Assembly (NCBI GenBank): GCA_964385305.1
Contig: CAYLOP010000090.1
Location: 1-12,264 of the forward strand
Length of the DNA stretch: 12,264 nt
Reading direction: 5' to 3'
From: CAYLOP01 sp964385305
Lineage (GTDB): Bacteria > Chloroflexota > Anaerolineae > Anaerolineales > E44-bin32
Shown: positions 1 to 7,414 of the stretch, in pieces
Layout of the letters: each line of letters opens with the position of its first letter
How positions within the stretch are numbered: the stretch's first letter is position 1
The notes under the pieces: generated by a model
The model's database searches: none
What the model saw: only the letters and a program-made list of their open reading frames with translations
What the model was told of the DNA's origin: nothing
Translations under genes and position numbers: made by a program

Positions 1-374
1 TCGGCGGCGAGGGCTTCATCCTGCAGCGCCTGGAGGGCGACGGCCGGGCTTTCGTTCACGCCGGCGGGACGATCGTCGAGAAGGACCTGGCTGCTGGCGA
101 GACACTGCGCGTCGACACCGGCTGCCTGGTGGCCTTCGACACGAATGTCGACTACGACATCCAGTTCATCGGCGGCTTCACGAACGCTCTCTTCGGCGGT
201 GAGGGGCTCTTCCTGGCACGGCTCACCGGTCCCGGCAAGGTCTTCCTGCAAAGCCTTCCTTTCTCACGCATCGCCGACCGCATTATGGCCGCCGCCAAGT
301 TCCAGACCGGCGAGCGCAAGGGCGTGGCAGGAATGGGCGGGCAGATCCTGGGAGACATCCTCAGCGGGCGGTAA
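1..374 (+). CDS. AIM24 family protein (TIGR00266-like), C-terminal part
   Basis: Only the last ~123 codons are present. The reading frame is open from base 3 to a TAA at 372-374, and the start lies left of the window. The visible part has the glycine-rich beta-strand pattern of the AIM24/TIGR00266 family: GGEGFILQRLEG near the left edge, a second GGEGLFLARLTGPGKVFLQS strand pair, then a short amphipathic helix (LPFSRIADRI) and a Gly-rich tail. The repeated GGEG-F-L-RL-G unit reflects the internally duplicated jelly-roll of this family. Bacterial members have no firmly assigned reaction; the family is named after a yeast mitochondrial inner-membrane protein. The next gene starts 82 bp downstream, so co-transcription is possible. 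Family assignment is by recall of the motif pattern; function is unknown. Confidence 0.85.
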   Translation, partial: GGEGFILQRLEGDGRAFVHAGGTIVEKDLAAGETLRVDTGCLVAFDTNVDYDIQFIGGFTNALFGGEGLFLARLTGPGKVFLQSLPFSRIADRIMAAAKFQTGERKGVAGMGGQILGDILSGR

Positions 375-456
375 ACCATCAACGGGGCGCGGCAATGCGC
401 CCACCTTGTTTGTCATAGAGATAGATCGCACCCACCCTGCCCCAGGTTGAAGCGAC

Positions 457-1032
457 ATGGACCAGGAATCCATCAACGCCAGCATTGCAGAAGAAGCGCA
501 AGCCTATATCTCGGTCGACGTCGAGACCGCTGGGCCCAACCCCAGCCGCTACGCACTGCTATCCATCGGTGCATGCCCGGTTCTTGATGCAAATCGCGGC
601 TTCTACGTCGAACTCAAACCCACCAGCATGGACGCCACGCTGGATGCACTCGCCATTAGCGGATTATCGCTGGAAGTCCTTAAGGAGACTGGCTTGGAAC
701 CGGCTGAGGCAATGACGCGCTTCGCAGCCTGGTTGGAGGAGATCGTCCCTTCTGCCAAACGACCGGTGTTTGTGGCGTTCAACGCGCCTTTTGATTGGAT
801 GTTCGTGAACGACTACTTTCACCGTTTCCTGGGACGCAATCCCTTTGGTCACACCGCATTAGATATGAAGGCTTTCTACATGGGCTTGTCCGGATCACGC
901 TGGTCAGAGACCGCTATGCGGCACGTCTCCACCCACTACGCATCGAAACGCACCCTGACCCATCATGCGCTGCAAGACGCCCAGGACCAGGCCCATCTGT
1001 TCCAGGCCATGCTCCGTGAGCATGGAACCTGA
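457..1032 (+). CDS. DEDDh-type 3'-5' exonuclease (RNase T / DnaQ superfamily)
   Basis: A 191-residue protein that is a complete DEDDh exonuclease domain with little else. The Exo I motif is VDVETAG with the metal ligands D21 and E23. Exo II is FNAPFDWMF with D113. Exo III is HHALQDAQDQA with catalytic H169 and D174 in the H-x4-D spacing. The NPFGHTALDMKAF stretch after Exo II and the overall length resemble RNase T and single-domain DnaQ-like nucleases, so it probably trims 3' ends of RNA or DNA with two metal ions. The substrate cannot be read from sequence. It lacks a polymerase, helicase or UvrC-like partner domain. The ATG at 457 is the first in frame and has only a weak ribosome site. 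The next gene begins 44 bp later on the same strand, which suggests but does not prove an operon with the putative nucleotidyltransferase. Confidence 0.9.
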   Translation: MDQESINASIAEEAQAYISVDVETAGPNPSRYALLSIGACPVLDANRGFYVELKPTSMDATLDALAISGLSLEVLKETGLEPAEAMTRFAAWLEEIVPSAKRPVFVAFNAPFDWMFVNDYFHRFLGRNPFGHTALDMKAFYMGLSGSRWSETAMRHVSTHYASKRTLTHHALQDAQDQAHLFQAMLREHGT

Positions 1033-1076
1033 CCGCCGCCAGCAGCAACCCTAGCCGACCGTGTTTGGAGGATTGA

Positions 1077-2399
1077 ATGAGCACACAGGAGCCCACCCCA
1101 GCCGTAGATCTGGATCGCATCATCGAATCAGCTCAGCGTCTCGGCATCGAATTAGACGAAGCCGAAGCGCTGCAGTGGCTCACCGCTATCGGTATGGCGC
1201 AGGACAGCGAGGAGGTCGTCTTCGACACCCGCAGCGGCGTCTTCGGTCATAAGGTCACGATGCTGGACTTCAGCCCCGAGGAGTTGGCCTACTTTCGCAA
1301 AATCGGACGCCTGGTGGAGTTCACCGACCAGCCAGGCGTCGTGGAGACCGCGCTGGCGCTCTCCGGGTCAGCCGCACAATCCAAGATCCAGTCCTTCCCG
1401 GGTGATTGCGATTACTTCGAGCGTGTCAACATCATCGCTAACACGCTCGAGGATGCCTGCCGCATCCTAGCAAATCTGATTCGTGAGAAAGCCCTGAGTG
1501 CTGTCAAGGGACCCACCTACCAGTTGATCGAGGTCCGCTTCGGCTCCTACCCGCAGGACGTCGTCAAGGATGGACGTCCTGTCAGCGCCGGCTCATCAAT
1601 CTCTTGGGATGTAGATGAGATCCGCGCCGGCCAGATCGATGCCTTCGCTCCCGACGGCTCCCCCGCGACAATCCGCTGGGACGACGTCGCGCTCGACCCC
1701 GGATGGTGTAAGCTGGACTGGGTTGTCGCTGACCCTGTACGCGGGCAACTCTCCAACGCCAGCAACATGCTCGATGTCACCTGGGCAGCCCCCGACGGCG
1801 CCATCACCCCGCTGGACGGCTATCTCGACCCCTACTTCCAGGAAGTGTACCTGGAAGCTGAGTCCATCCCAGTATTCTCAAAGCTGGCCAAGCATGTGTC
1901 ATCGGATGCACTAGACCACTACGTCTCCCAATTGGAGAAGGAAGTCAATAAGTATCTCACCAAGGACATCAACTATGGTAAAGCCGCCAAGCGCATGTAC
2001 AACATCTTTCGCTTCACCGGCCGCTATGAGGAGGCGGCTTTCGTGCGCGAGCTTTTCGACGAACCGACCACGATGCTCTACCAGGTCTGGTCACTGATCC
2101 GCACGATCGACGACATGGTCGGAGAGGTATCCGACATCCCACAGGAAACTGTGCTCGCACAGGCCGATCGGCTGATCCTTTCCGTCATCGAGGCTCTCGA
2201 AGGCGCAGAGGAGACCGAGATCGTCCGCCGTCTGCTGCGATTGCGGGACAGCCTGGTCCGCGGGGATGACACGCAGGGTTGGAGCGCGCAAGTGGAAGCG
2301 GCGCGCGCCGAAGTCATCAACGTGGTCAATAATTTCTTCTACGAGCGTCTAACCGCCCTACCCACGATCCGAGCTTATATCGATAGCTTCCAGGAGTGA
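1077..2399 (+). CDS. Uncharacterised protein with nucleotidyltransferase-like motif
   Basis: A 440-residue soluble protein that I do not recognise as a named family. Residues 96-113 read as a hydrophobic/small residue, G97-S98, eleven residues, then D110-C-D112-Y. This fits the generic nucleotidyltransferase-fold pattern hG[GS]x(9-13)Dh[DE]h. A later strand, CKLDWVVAD, offers D214 as a possible third metal-binding carboxylate. Residues about 265-440 are predicted mainly helical and include a conserved-looking KAAKRMYNIFRFTGRY segment, as in nucleotidyltransferases with a helical C-terminal domain. The N-terminal ~60 residues look like a small helical region. The start is well supported by GGAGGA at 1067-1072. 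The TGA lies 5 bp before the DUF3786 gene, so the two are coupled. Enzymatic activity is an inference from motif spacing only; the protein may be inactive or belong to another fold. Confidence 0.8.
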   Translation: MSTQEPTPAVDLDRIIESAQRLGIELDEAEALQWLTAIGMAQDSEEVVFDTRSGVFGHKVTMLDFSPEELAYFRKIGRLVEFTDQPGVVETALALSGSAAQSKIQSFPGDCDYFERVNIIANTLEDACRILANLIREKALSAVKGPTYQLIEVRFGSYPQDVVKDGRPVSAGSSISWDVDEIRAGQIDAFAPDGSPATIRWDDVALDPGWCKLDWVVADPVRGQLSNASNMLDVTWAAPDGAITPLDGYLDPYFQEVYLEAESIPVFSKLAKHVSSDALDHYVSQLEKEVNKYLTKDINYGKAAKRMYNIFRFTGRYEEAAFVRELFDEPTTMLYQVWSLIRTIDDMVGEVSDIPQETVLAQADRLILSVIEALEGAEETEIVRRLLRLRDSLVRGDDTQGWSAQVEAARAEVINVVNNFFYERLTALPTIRAYIDSFQE

Positions 2400-2404
2400 G
2401 GCAC

Positions 2405-3091
2405 ATGTCAGGATTAACGGACGAAGCAGGGGGATTGCATTTCGAAGGGGATAAGACGATCGAAGAGGCCCGGCAGGCGTGGCAGGAGAGCATGATGCGG
2501 CAGCTGGATCTCTTGCGCGCTGCGCTGCGCGAGTTGGAGCCACGCTTGGTTGCGGATCGCTGTGGAGGCGTCTATGAGGCAGAATCTCTGCGTCTGGCGT
2601 ATTGGGGTGAGATCGTGTCGATCCCTTGGTCTGACCTCGAAGCTGTGCAAACCAAGGATGGGGAGCCATGCTCGACCTTCGACACCGCTATGCTGCTCTA
2701 CTATCTGAACACGGCCGACGGCGCACCTTTGGCCGATCGCTGGGTGGGGTACCGCGAGTTACCCAACGGCAGCTTTTACCATCAGGCTTTTCAGGGTTAC
2801 AGCGGTGACAAGTTGGCGCATGCGTTTGGTGAGAGGCCTGAGGATTTTACCCATGCAGCCCATGCATTGCGCGGCGAGCATCTGCCCGCACTGGCTTCTT
2901 TCGCCTATATGTTCACACCCCTGCCGCGCATCCGGCTGGCAGCTGTGCTTTGGCCGGGCGATGAGGAATTCGCCTCACGCGCCTCGATTCTATTCGACGC
3001 CGCTGCCCACCACTACATGGTCATCGATGGTCTGGCGTTGCTCGGTGCGGGGTTAGCGGGGCGTTTGATCCGGGCGGGAAAGACAGAATAG
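2405..3091 (+). CDS. DUF3786 domain protein
   Basis: A 228-residue protein from the ATG at 2405, preceded by GGAG at 2393-2396 inside the end of the previous gene. A GTG at 2396 would add three residues but would overlap that ribosome site, so I prefer the ATG. The C-terminal two thirds match my recall of DUF3786: a DTAMLLYYLNTADG helix, the LPNGSFYHQAFQGYSGD segment (residues 119-134), then LPRIRLAAVLWPGDEEF (173-189) and an ILFDAAAHHYM segment. The N-terminal ~50 residues form a helical lead-in. DUF3786 proteins are seen beside corrinoid or redox genes in anaerobes, but no reaction is established and no cysteine cluster for a metal centre is visible here: only C53 and C89 are present. Tight coupling to the putative nucleotidyltransferase suggests the two act together. 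Confidence 0.85.
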   Translation: MSGLTDEAGGLHFEGDKTIEEARQAWQESMMRQLDLLRAALRELEPRLVADRCGGVYEAESLRLAYWGEIVSIPWSDLEAVQTKDGEPCSTFDTAMLLYYLNTADGAPLADRWVGYRELPNGSFYHQAFQGYSGDKLAHAFGERPEDFTHAAHALRGEHLPALASFAYMFTPLPRIRLAAVLWPGDEEFASRASILFDAAAHHYMVIDGLALLGAGLAGRLIRAGKTE

Positions 3092-3099
3092 GGCAGCGA

Positions 3100-3303
3100 T
3101 TGAAGTTGATAGGATGTGAAGTAATCGAATTCGCGGATTTCATCGAGGATGTCACCTTGCAAGGCTCGCGAAAAGTTCTGCAAAATCCGGCTTTAGCTGC
3201 TGAGATCGCACTCCACAATTACAGAGCCGGTCGCCGTTATTACTCTTATCGAACGCTCGAGAACAATCTCGATATGCTGATCTACGAGTGTCTGGGGTTT
3301 TAA
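3100..3303 (+). pseudogene. Orphan C-terminal fragment resembling a group-1 glycosyltransferase
   Basis: An open frame of 67 codons from a TTG at 3100 to TAA at 3301-3303, immediately after the DUF3786 stop. The translated text (VIEFADFIEDVT, then VLQNPALAAEIALHNYRAGRRYYSYRTLE and a closing helix) closely resembles the last helix-turn region of GT4-type glycosyltransferases. There, a 'bind the next N positions, HNY...YYSY..LE' pattern follows the nucleotide-sugar domain. The catalytic EX7E region and both Rossmann domains are missing, and there is no ribosome site for the TTG. I therefore read it as a decayed remnant of a deleted glycosyltransferase gene rather than a working small protein. 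A small expressed peptide cannot be excluded. Confidence 0.5.
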
Positions 3304-3394
3304 TCAATGAGCCCAGGGTCTGACCCACCAGTGCGTGCAACCCCTATCTCCTCCCCAAGGATCAAGTATTGTTTACCATGAAAGAGCCACCAAG

Positions 3395-4309
3395 ATGAAC
3401 GAAAACACGCACACAGCAGCACGACCCTTCCTCGCACGCATTTTCCTGTCCGCCGATGAAAGACGGCTCCGCGCTGGATGGCGCCTCCTCCTGCACGCAG
3501 CCCTGCTCCTGGCCATCATGCTGATTCTCTTGATCGCACTTCGCTTCTGGGTGCGCCTTCCTAGCAGTGACCTTCTCGTGTCCTTGATCGCCATCACACT
3601 TGCGACATGGATCGCGCGCCGCTTTTTGGACCGAAGAAGCTTTCCCTCACTTGGTTTCCGCTTCAACCGCCACACCCTTTCAGACTTCGGGCTCGGCATC
3701 GCGCTCCCGTGTCTTATGATGGGTTTCATTTACTTCTGCGAGTGGGCATTCGGATGGCTGCGCTTCGAAGCCTGGGCGTGGAACGTCGTCTCCTGGGAGG
3801 AGGTCTATTACAACCTCATCAGTTCGCTTGCTGCATTTATCGCGGTGGGGTATTACGAAGAGCTCCTGAGCCGCGGCTATCACCTGCAAAACCTGAAAGA
3901 TGGGCTCAACCTGCACTGGGCGGTATTTCTATCCTCCTCGGTCTTCGCCGTCTTGCATTTGGGCAACCCGCACGCAGGTTGGCTCTCCACGCTCGGCATC
4001 CTGGCTGCGGGCTACTTTCTTGCCTATGGCTGGATACGCACAGGGCAATTGTGGCTCCCCATTAGTCTGCATATCGGGTGGAACTTTTTCGAGGGTACCA
4101 TCTTCGGATTCCCTGTAAGCGGGTTGAACACCTTCCGTCTCATTCACCATAGCATCAGTGGACCAACGATGATCACAGGAGGCGATTTTGGGCCTGAAGC
4201 GGGGCTGATCCTGCTGCCAGCCCTCCTGATCGGCGCGTTGCTCATTCGTCTCTATACCCGCCGCCGGAACCAGCCCTCGACCCACGAAAATCTCCCGAGT
4301 GCTCCATAG
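3395..4309 (+). CDS. CPBP family intramembrane metalloprotease
   Basis: A 304-residue polytopic membrane protein with the three motifs of the CPBP (CAAX protease and bacteriocin-processing, Abi) family. Motif 1 is YYEELLSRG (E155, E156, R160). Motif 2 is FAVLH (H188), an F-x3-H. Motif 3 is HIGWN (H226, N230), an H-x3-N. Together these form the glutamate/histidine site of a type II intramembrane protease. Hydrophobic segments lie at about 31-53, 58-76, 98-120, 140-153, 173-190, 196-212 and 266-288. The ATG at 3395 is preferred, with a modest AAAGAG 9 bp upstream. A GTG at 3335 would add 20 residues without a ribosome site. Bacterial members act in peptide maturation, self-immunity or envelope maintenance; no bacteriocin-like gene is visible nearby, so the substrate is unknown. 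Confidence 0.92.
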   Translation: MNENTHTAARPFLARIFLSADERRLRAGWRLLLHAALLLAIMLILLIALRFWVRLPSSDLLVSLIAITLATWIARRFLDRRSFPSLGFRFNRHTLSDFGLGIALPCLMMGFIYFCEWAFGWLRFEAWAWNVVSWEEVYYNLISSLAAFIAVGYYEELLSRGYHLQNLKDGLNLHWAVFLSSSVFAVLHLGNPHAGWLSTLGILAAGYFLAYGWIRTGQLWLPISLHIGWNFFEGTIFGFPVSGLNTFRLIHHSISGPTMITGGDFGPEAGLILLPALLIGALLIRLYTRRRNQPSTHENLPSAP

Positions 4310-4430
4310 TGCACTGAGATCAAAGGCAATGCGAGCAATCTCACTAGCGCACGATCCAAGTATCCCAGGTCCGTAAGAATGGCGGGCTGAGAGCGTAGTG
4401 AAAGAAAGGCAAATAGCGCCCATCTCCTAC

Positions 4431-4459
4431 TTGACAAAATAGAACATATGTTCTATACT
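4431..4459 (+). promoter_or_regulatory. Sigma-70-type promoter of the membrane protein / transglycosylase unit
   Basis: A perfect -35 hexamer TTGACA (4431-4436) is separated by 17 bp from a -10 hexamer TATACT (4454-4459, 5 of 6 consensus bases). It is the best promoter I can see in the window. Transcription would start near 4466, leaving a short leader before the ribosome site GGGAGGT (4488-4494) and the ATG at 4500. The -10 element shares its first T with the end of the palindromic operator. Confidence 0.8.
4441..4454 (+). promoter_or_regulatory. Putative LexA/DinR (SOS box) operator in promoter spacer
   Basis: AGAACATATGTTCT is a perfect 14-bp palindrome. It contains GAAC-N4-GTTC, and its centre ATAT fits RNRY, so it matches the CGAACRNRYGTTYC consensus of Gram-positive type LexA (DinR) boxes in the core positions; only the outermost C/G differ. 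It fills most of the spacer between the -35 and -10 elements, so a bound dimer would block RNA polymerase. A repressor other than LexA is possible, and the LexA motif varies between phyla. Confidence 0.6.
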
Positions 4460-4470
4460 GCGATCAGTTT

Positions 4471-4484
4471 AGATCATACGTTCT
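4471..4484 (+). promoter_or_regulatory. Second, degenerate copy of the palindromic operator
   Basis: AGATCATACGTTCT differs from the upstream palindrome at two positions. One change is in the left half-site (A to T) and one is in the tolerated centre (T to C, still RNRY). Its centre lies exactly 30 bp from the first, close to three helical turns, and just downstream of the expected transcription start. This suggests two repressor dimers on one face of the DNA. Confidence 0.45.
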
Positions 4485-4499
4485 ACAGGGAGGTCGGCT

Positions 4500-5234
4500 A
4501 TGTCTATCTATTCCTCACGCGCACGTCCTACTGCCAGCTCTTTCGATCTGGGAGAGACCTTTCGTCGCCTGCTCGATCGTCTCCCCCTCGAACAGGCATC
4601 GCTCTTCAGCCTGATCATGATCGGAGCGTTGATCGCTTTCGAGATCTTCAATTACGGGACAACCGAATTTGCACTCGGAGATCTGCTCGGCGATTTACGC
4701 TTCTCAGGCATCCGTTGGTCCACGATCCTTGCTCTTGCTTTTTGCAGCATGGATTTCGCCGGCATCGCGCGACTTTTTACGCCGGTGAACGACCAGATGG
4801 AATCGACCAGCGTTTGGTATCTGCTGGGTGCATGGTTCCTGGCCGCAACGATGAATGCCCTACTCACCTGGTGGGCGATCTCGCTCGCGCTTCTCGGTCA
4901 CCAAGGCCTTGGAAATGAAGTGATCGGCAGAGAAGCGCTCCTGGGCAGCGTACCCATCTTCGTCGCCGTTCTCATCTGGTTGATACGGATTCTCATCATT
5001 GGCACGTTCACTATGTCTGGCGACCGGCTCCTTGCGCTCTTGCGCCCTCAGGCAAATCTCGGTTATCATAAGCAAAGGGCTGCACAAGCTACGTCGCGCC
5101 AACACACTGGAGAAACACCCACAGTTGACCGGCAGAAGCCAGCGCATCCCACGAGTAGATCAAATCCGATCCCGCGCCGTCAATCCAATTATCCTTCAGG
5201 AGCTGTGGCGACCAAATCTGCTAGCCGACGCTAG
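4500..5234 (+). CDS. Four-helix membrane protein with basic disordered tail, unknown function
   Basis: A 244-residue protein that I do not recognise. It has a strong ribosome site (GGGAGGT, 4488-4494). A short cytoplasmic-looking N-terminus with an amphipathic FRRLLDRLPL segment precedes four hydrophobic spans at about 33-51, 72-92, 104-132 and 147-171. The segment FEIFNYGTTEFALGDLLGDL follows the first span. The last ~62 residues (from about 183) are predicted disordered, rich in R, K, S, P and Q and almost free of hydrophobic residues. No enzymatic motif is visible. It is the first gene behind the putative SOS-controlled promoter, and its stop is only 9-15 bp before the transglycosylase start, so the two genes form one transcript. 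Possible roles are a membrane partner of the transglycosylase or a damage-induced envelope or division factor; both are inference. Confidence 0.8.
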   Translation: MSIYSSRARPTASSFDLGETFRRLLDRLPLEQASLFSLIMIGALIAFEIFNYGTTEFALGDLLGDLRFSGIRWSTILALAFCSMDFAGIARLFTPVNDQMESTSVWYLLGAWFLAATMNALLTWWAISLALLGHQGLGNEVIGREALLGSVPIFVAVLIWLIRILIIGTFTMSGDRLLALLRPQANLGYHKQRAAQATSRQHTGETPTVDRQKPAHPTSRSNPIPRRQSNYPSGAVATKSASRR

Positions 5235-5243
5235 CGCACGGAT

Positions 5244-6023
5244 GTGAGTATGCGCCCGATCTATGCACAAGGCAGCGACCGCCCCCAGGTATCGTTCTAT
5301 CAGACGTCCATACGGGCGGTCGCTCCCTCATCTTGGGTTGCATGGATCCCGCTCGGTCTACTCTCCCTCTTGATCTTTATTTCCTTGCGGTCATGGCCCA
5401 CATTGCAAGCTGGCTTTAACAAGAATATTGACCTCGCGGCTAGTTCTCAAGCAAACTCATCACAGGAAGCCCTTGCCCTCGCATCCAACCCGGTTGCCGA
5501 ACCAGAACCTGACGTTTCTGAGAATCCCTTCCCAGCATTAATGCCTGAAGTTCAACGCTGGTCTGTCGATATCAATCGCTGGTCGAATGAATACGCACTG
5601 GACCCCGACTTAATTGCTGTTGTGATGCAAATCGAGTCCTGCGGGCATCCTACCGTTCAGTCTTCCGTCGGTGCAATGGGCCTCTTCCAAGTCATGCCCT
5701 TCCACTTCTCACCCTTTGATGATCCCTTCGACCCCGATACGAACGCCAAACGTGGCCTGACGTATCTGGCGCGCGGTTTGGAGTTATCCGGCGGCCGTAT
5801 CGACTTAGCCCTGGCCGGGTATAACGGAGGGCATAGCGTGATCCAGCGGGATTCTTCAACATGGAGTGCCGAGACAAGGAGATTCGTATCTTGGGGCACA
5901 GGCATCTATGCAGATATCAAGGGGGATTGTACAGACTCGCCCACACTTCAAGCCTGGCTTAAGGCGGGCGGTATGGCCCTCTGCGCGCATGCCGCTCGGG
6001 CTTCGGTTTCCTATCAAAAATAA
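5244..6023 (+). CDS. Membrane-anchored lytic transglycosylase (SLT / family 1-like domain)
   Basis: A 259-residue protein (GTG at 5244; an ATG two codons later at 5250 is equally possible and neither has a clear ribosome site). A single hydrophobic span at about 31-48 anchors it with the bulk outside. A Ser/Ala/Pro/Glu-rich linker runs to about residue 100. The rest is a soluble lytic transglycosylase domain: catalytic glutamate E131 in IAVVMQIESCGHP, then SVGAMGLFQVMP (141-152), DTNAKRGLTYLARGLE and the substrate-binding AGYNGG (191-196). It cleaves the glycan strands of peptidoglycan to give anhydromuropeptides. It lies in one unit with the membrane protein and ends 14 bp before the convergent kinase gene. 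The exported position agrees with a wall target. Such enzymes also occur in conjugation and secretion loci, but no other component of those is visible. Confidence 0.93.
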   Translation: MSMRPIYAQGSDRPQVSFYQTSIRAVAPSSWVAWIPLGLLSLLIFISLRSWPTLQAGFNKNIDLAASSQANSSQEALALASNPVAEPEPDVSENPFPALMPEVQRWSVDINRWSNEYALDPDLIAVVMQIESCGHPTVQSSVGAMGLFQVMPFHFSPFDDPFDPDTNAKRGLTYLARGLELSGGRIDLALAGYNGGHSVIQRDSSTWSAETRRFVSWGTGIYADIKGDCTDSPTLQAWLKAGGMALCAHAARASVSYQK

Positions 6024-6037
6024 TGACTCATACACCC

Positions 6038-7414
6038 CTACGTGCAATTCTCGCTTAGACGAGGCAGCCAAACCGAAAAAGTCGTACCAACCCCCTCCTT
6101 TGAATCAACTTCTATTCGACCCCCATGACTCTTCGTGATCCAGAACGCGATGGATAACCCCAACCCAGCTCCGCCGCTCGCCTTCCGGACTCGCGATCGA
6201 TCGGTCCGATAGAAGCGCTCGAAGATATTCGGCATCTCTTGCTCTGAGATTCCCCGCCCATTATCCGCCACCGAGAACTTTGCCCAGTCGCCCACACAAA
6301 ATAAATCGAGCGTCACCTCTCCACCCTGTGGCGTATTATCAAGCGCATTCGCCACCAGATTCAACATGACCTGCTTCAATCGGTCTCGGTCCCCCATAAC
6401 CCGTGCTTGATCCTCCTGGCCAATTTGCAGATGGATCTTTTCACGCGCCAAGACCTTAGTCTGGCGAAACACTTCCAACATCAGCGTATCTAATTCAACC
6501 ACCTCCTGTGCAAGAGGCAGCTTGCCTGTCTCAGCCTGGGCAAGCAACAGTAGGTCGCGAACCATACGCGTCATACGATCAACTTCCGAGGTTATTGCAT
6601 CCAAGGACTCGGGATCAGCTTCCCCCATATGTCGTATAAGGTCGACGTTTCCTCGAATGGTCGTGAGGGGTGTCCGCAATTCATGGGAAACATCTGCCAG
6701 AAACCGGCGCTGTGTTTCGAAAAGGCCCTCTAATCGTTCGAGTGTCTCGTTGAACGCCAGGATCAGACGCCCATCCTCGCTCGTCGGCGGACCGGTATGG
6801 GGGATCCGTCTCGAGAGATCATCCGCGCGCGTGATCTGCAGGGCGGTTTCTGTTACTTGCTCAATCGGTCGCAAGGCCGCTTGCGCGGTTAAAAATCCAA
6901 CAATGGCAGCTGTTGCCAAGACCAACACGCCCCCTATCGACAAAACGAGAAGCAGCGTCCTCATGGTGTTATCGACCGTTTCCAGAGATCCCGCTAGCTG
7001 CAAGTATCCGAGCACATATCCGTCCGAACTCGACAGCAGCGGGACAGTGAGGACACGAAGGTTCAGATCGCCGTGCGAGCGTCGTGTAAAGACGTTCTGT
7101 TGCTCTTCAAGAGACGCAGGATCAAAAGCACCTTCAACACCAGGCATATTGCCGGAACGCCAGATCATATTTCCCTGATCATCCCATACCTGCACATACA
7201 CGTTGGTGGTGAGATCTAATGCTCGCAGGGTAATCGCCAAGGTTTGCGGCGTCTCACTGGCTAGCAGAATCTCATCCGCCGTTTGGGAGAGCACTGAATC
7301 GATTTCCTCTGTCAAACTATAGGATAGGGAGAGGAAGACAAGGGCACTGAATAGAATTAGCGCTGCCGCCAGAACAGTTGTATACCAAAGTGTAAGTCGA
7401 GCTCGAAGTGTCAC
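6038..7414 (-). CDS. Two-component sensor histidine kinase (HAMP, HisKA, HATPase)
   Basis: A 458-residue transmembrane kinase. The first hydrophobic span is about 10-32. An extracytoplasmic sensing region (33-150) has no recognised ligand motif, and a second span lies at about 152-176. The HAMP linker (177-229) follows, including LRPIEQVTETALQI. The HisKA dimerisation domain carries the phospho-accepting H244 in FLADVSHELRTPL. The ATP-binding domain has an N box (NLVANALDNTP, from 352), G1 (D384-NGRG), an F box (NIFERFYR) and G2 (GGAGLGLSI, from 414). It starts with a GTG that overlaps the TGA of the response regulator by 4 bp, so translation is coupled. The signal is unknown; the overall type is the OmpR/EnvZ-like class. 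Its 3' end is convergent with the transglycosylase gene. Confidence 0.97.
   Translation of the reverse strand: MTLRARLTLWYTTVLAAALILFSALVFLSLSYSLTEEIDSVLSQTADEILLASETPQTLAITLRALDLTTNVYVQVWDDQGNMIWRSGNMPGVEGAFDPASLEEQQNVFTRRSHGDLNLRVLTVPLLSSSDGYVLGYLQLAGSLETVDNTMRTLLLVLSIGGVLVLATAAIVGFLTAQAALRPIEQVTETALQITRADDLSRRIPHTGPPTSEDGRLILAFNETLERLEGLFETQRRFLADVSHELRTPLTTIRGNVDLIRHMGEADPESLDAITSEVDRMTRMVRDLLLLAQAETGKLPLAQEVVELDTLMLEVFRQTKVLAREKIHLQIGQEDQARVMGDRDRLKQVMLNLVANALDNTPQGGEVTLDLFCVGDWAKFSVADNGRGISEQEMPNIFERFYRTDRSRVRKASGGAGLGLSIAFWITKSHGGRIEVDSKEGVGTTFSVWLPRLSENCT

Noticed and set aside
4309..4352. Possible terminator after the CPBP gene (TGAGAT/ATCTCA with outer GTGC/GCAC)
   Set aside because: The stem is interrupted, the loop is 17 nt and no T-run follows, so it is not a convincing intrinsic terminator.
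4448..4918. Open frame starting inside the palindromic operator
   Set aside because: Its ATG is part of the operator, it has no ribosome site, and it overlaps the membrane protein, whose frame has clear hydrophobic spans and a strong ribosome site.
6522..7178. Long plus-strand open frame opposite the histidine kinase
   Set aside because: It is antisense to conserved HisKA and HAMP coding sequence, and its Ser/Arg-rich composition is a typical shadow.
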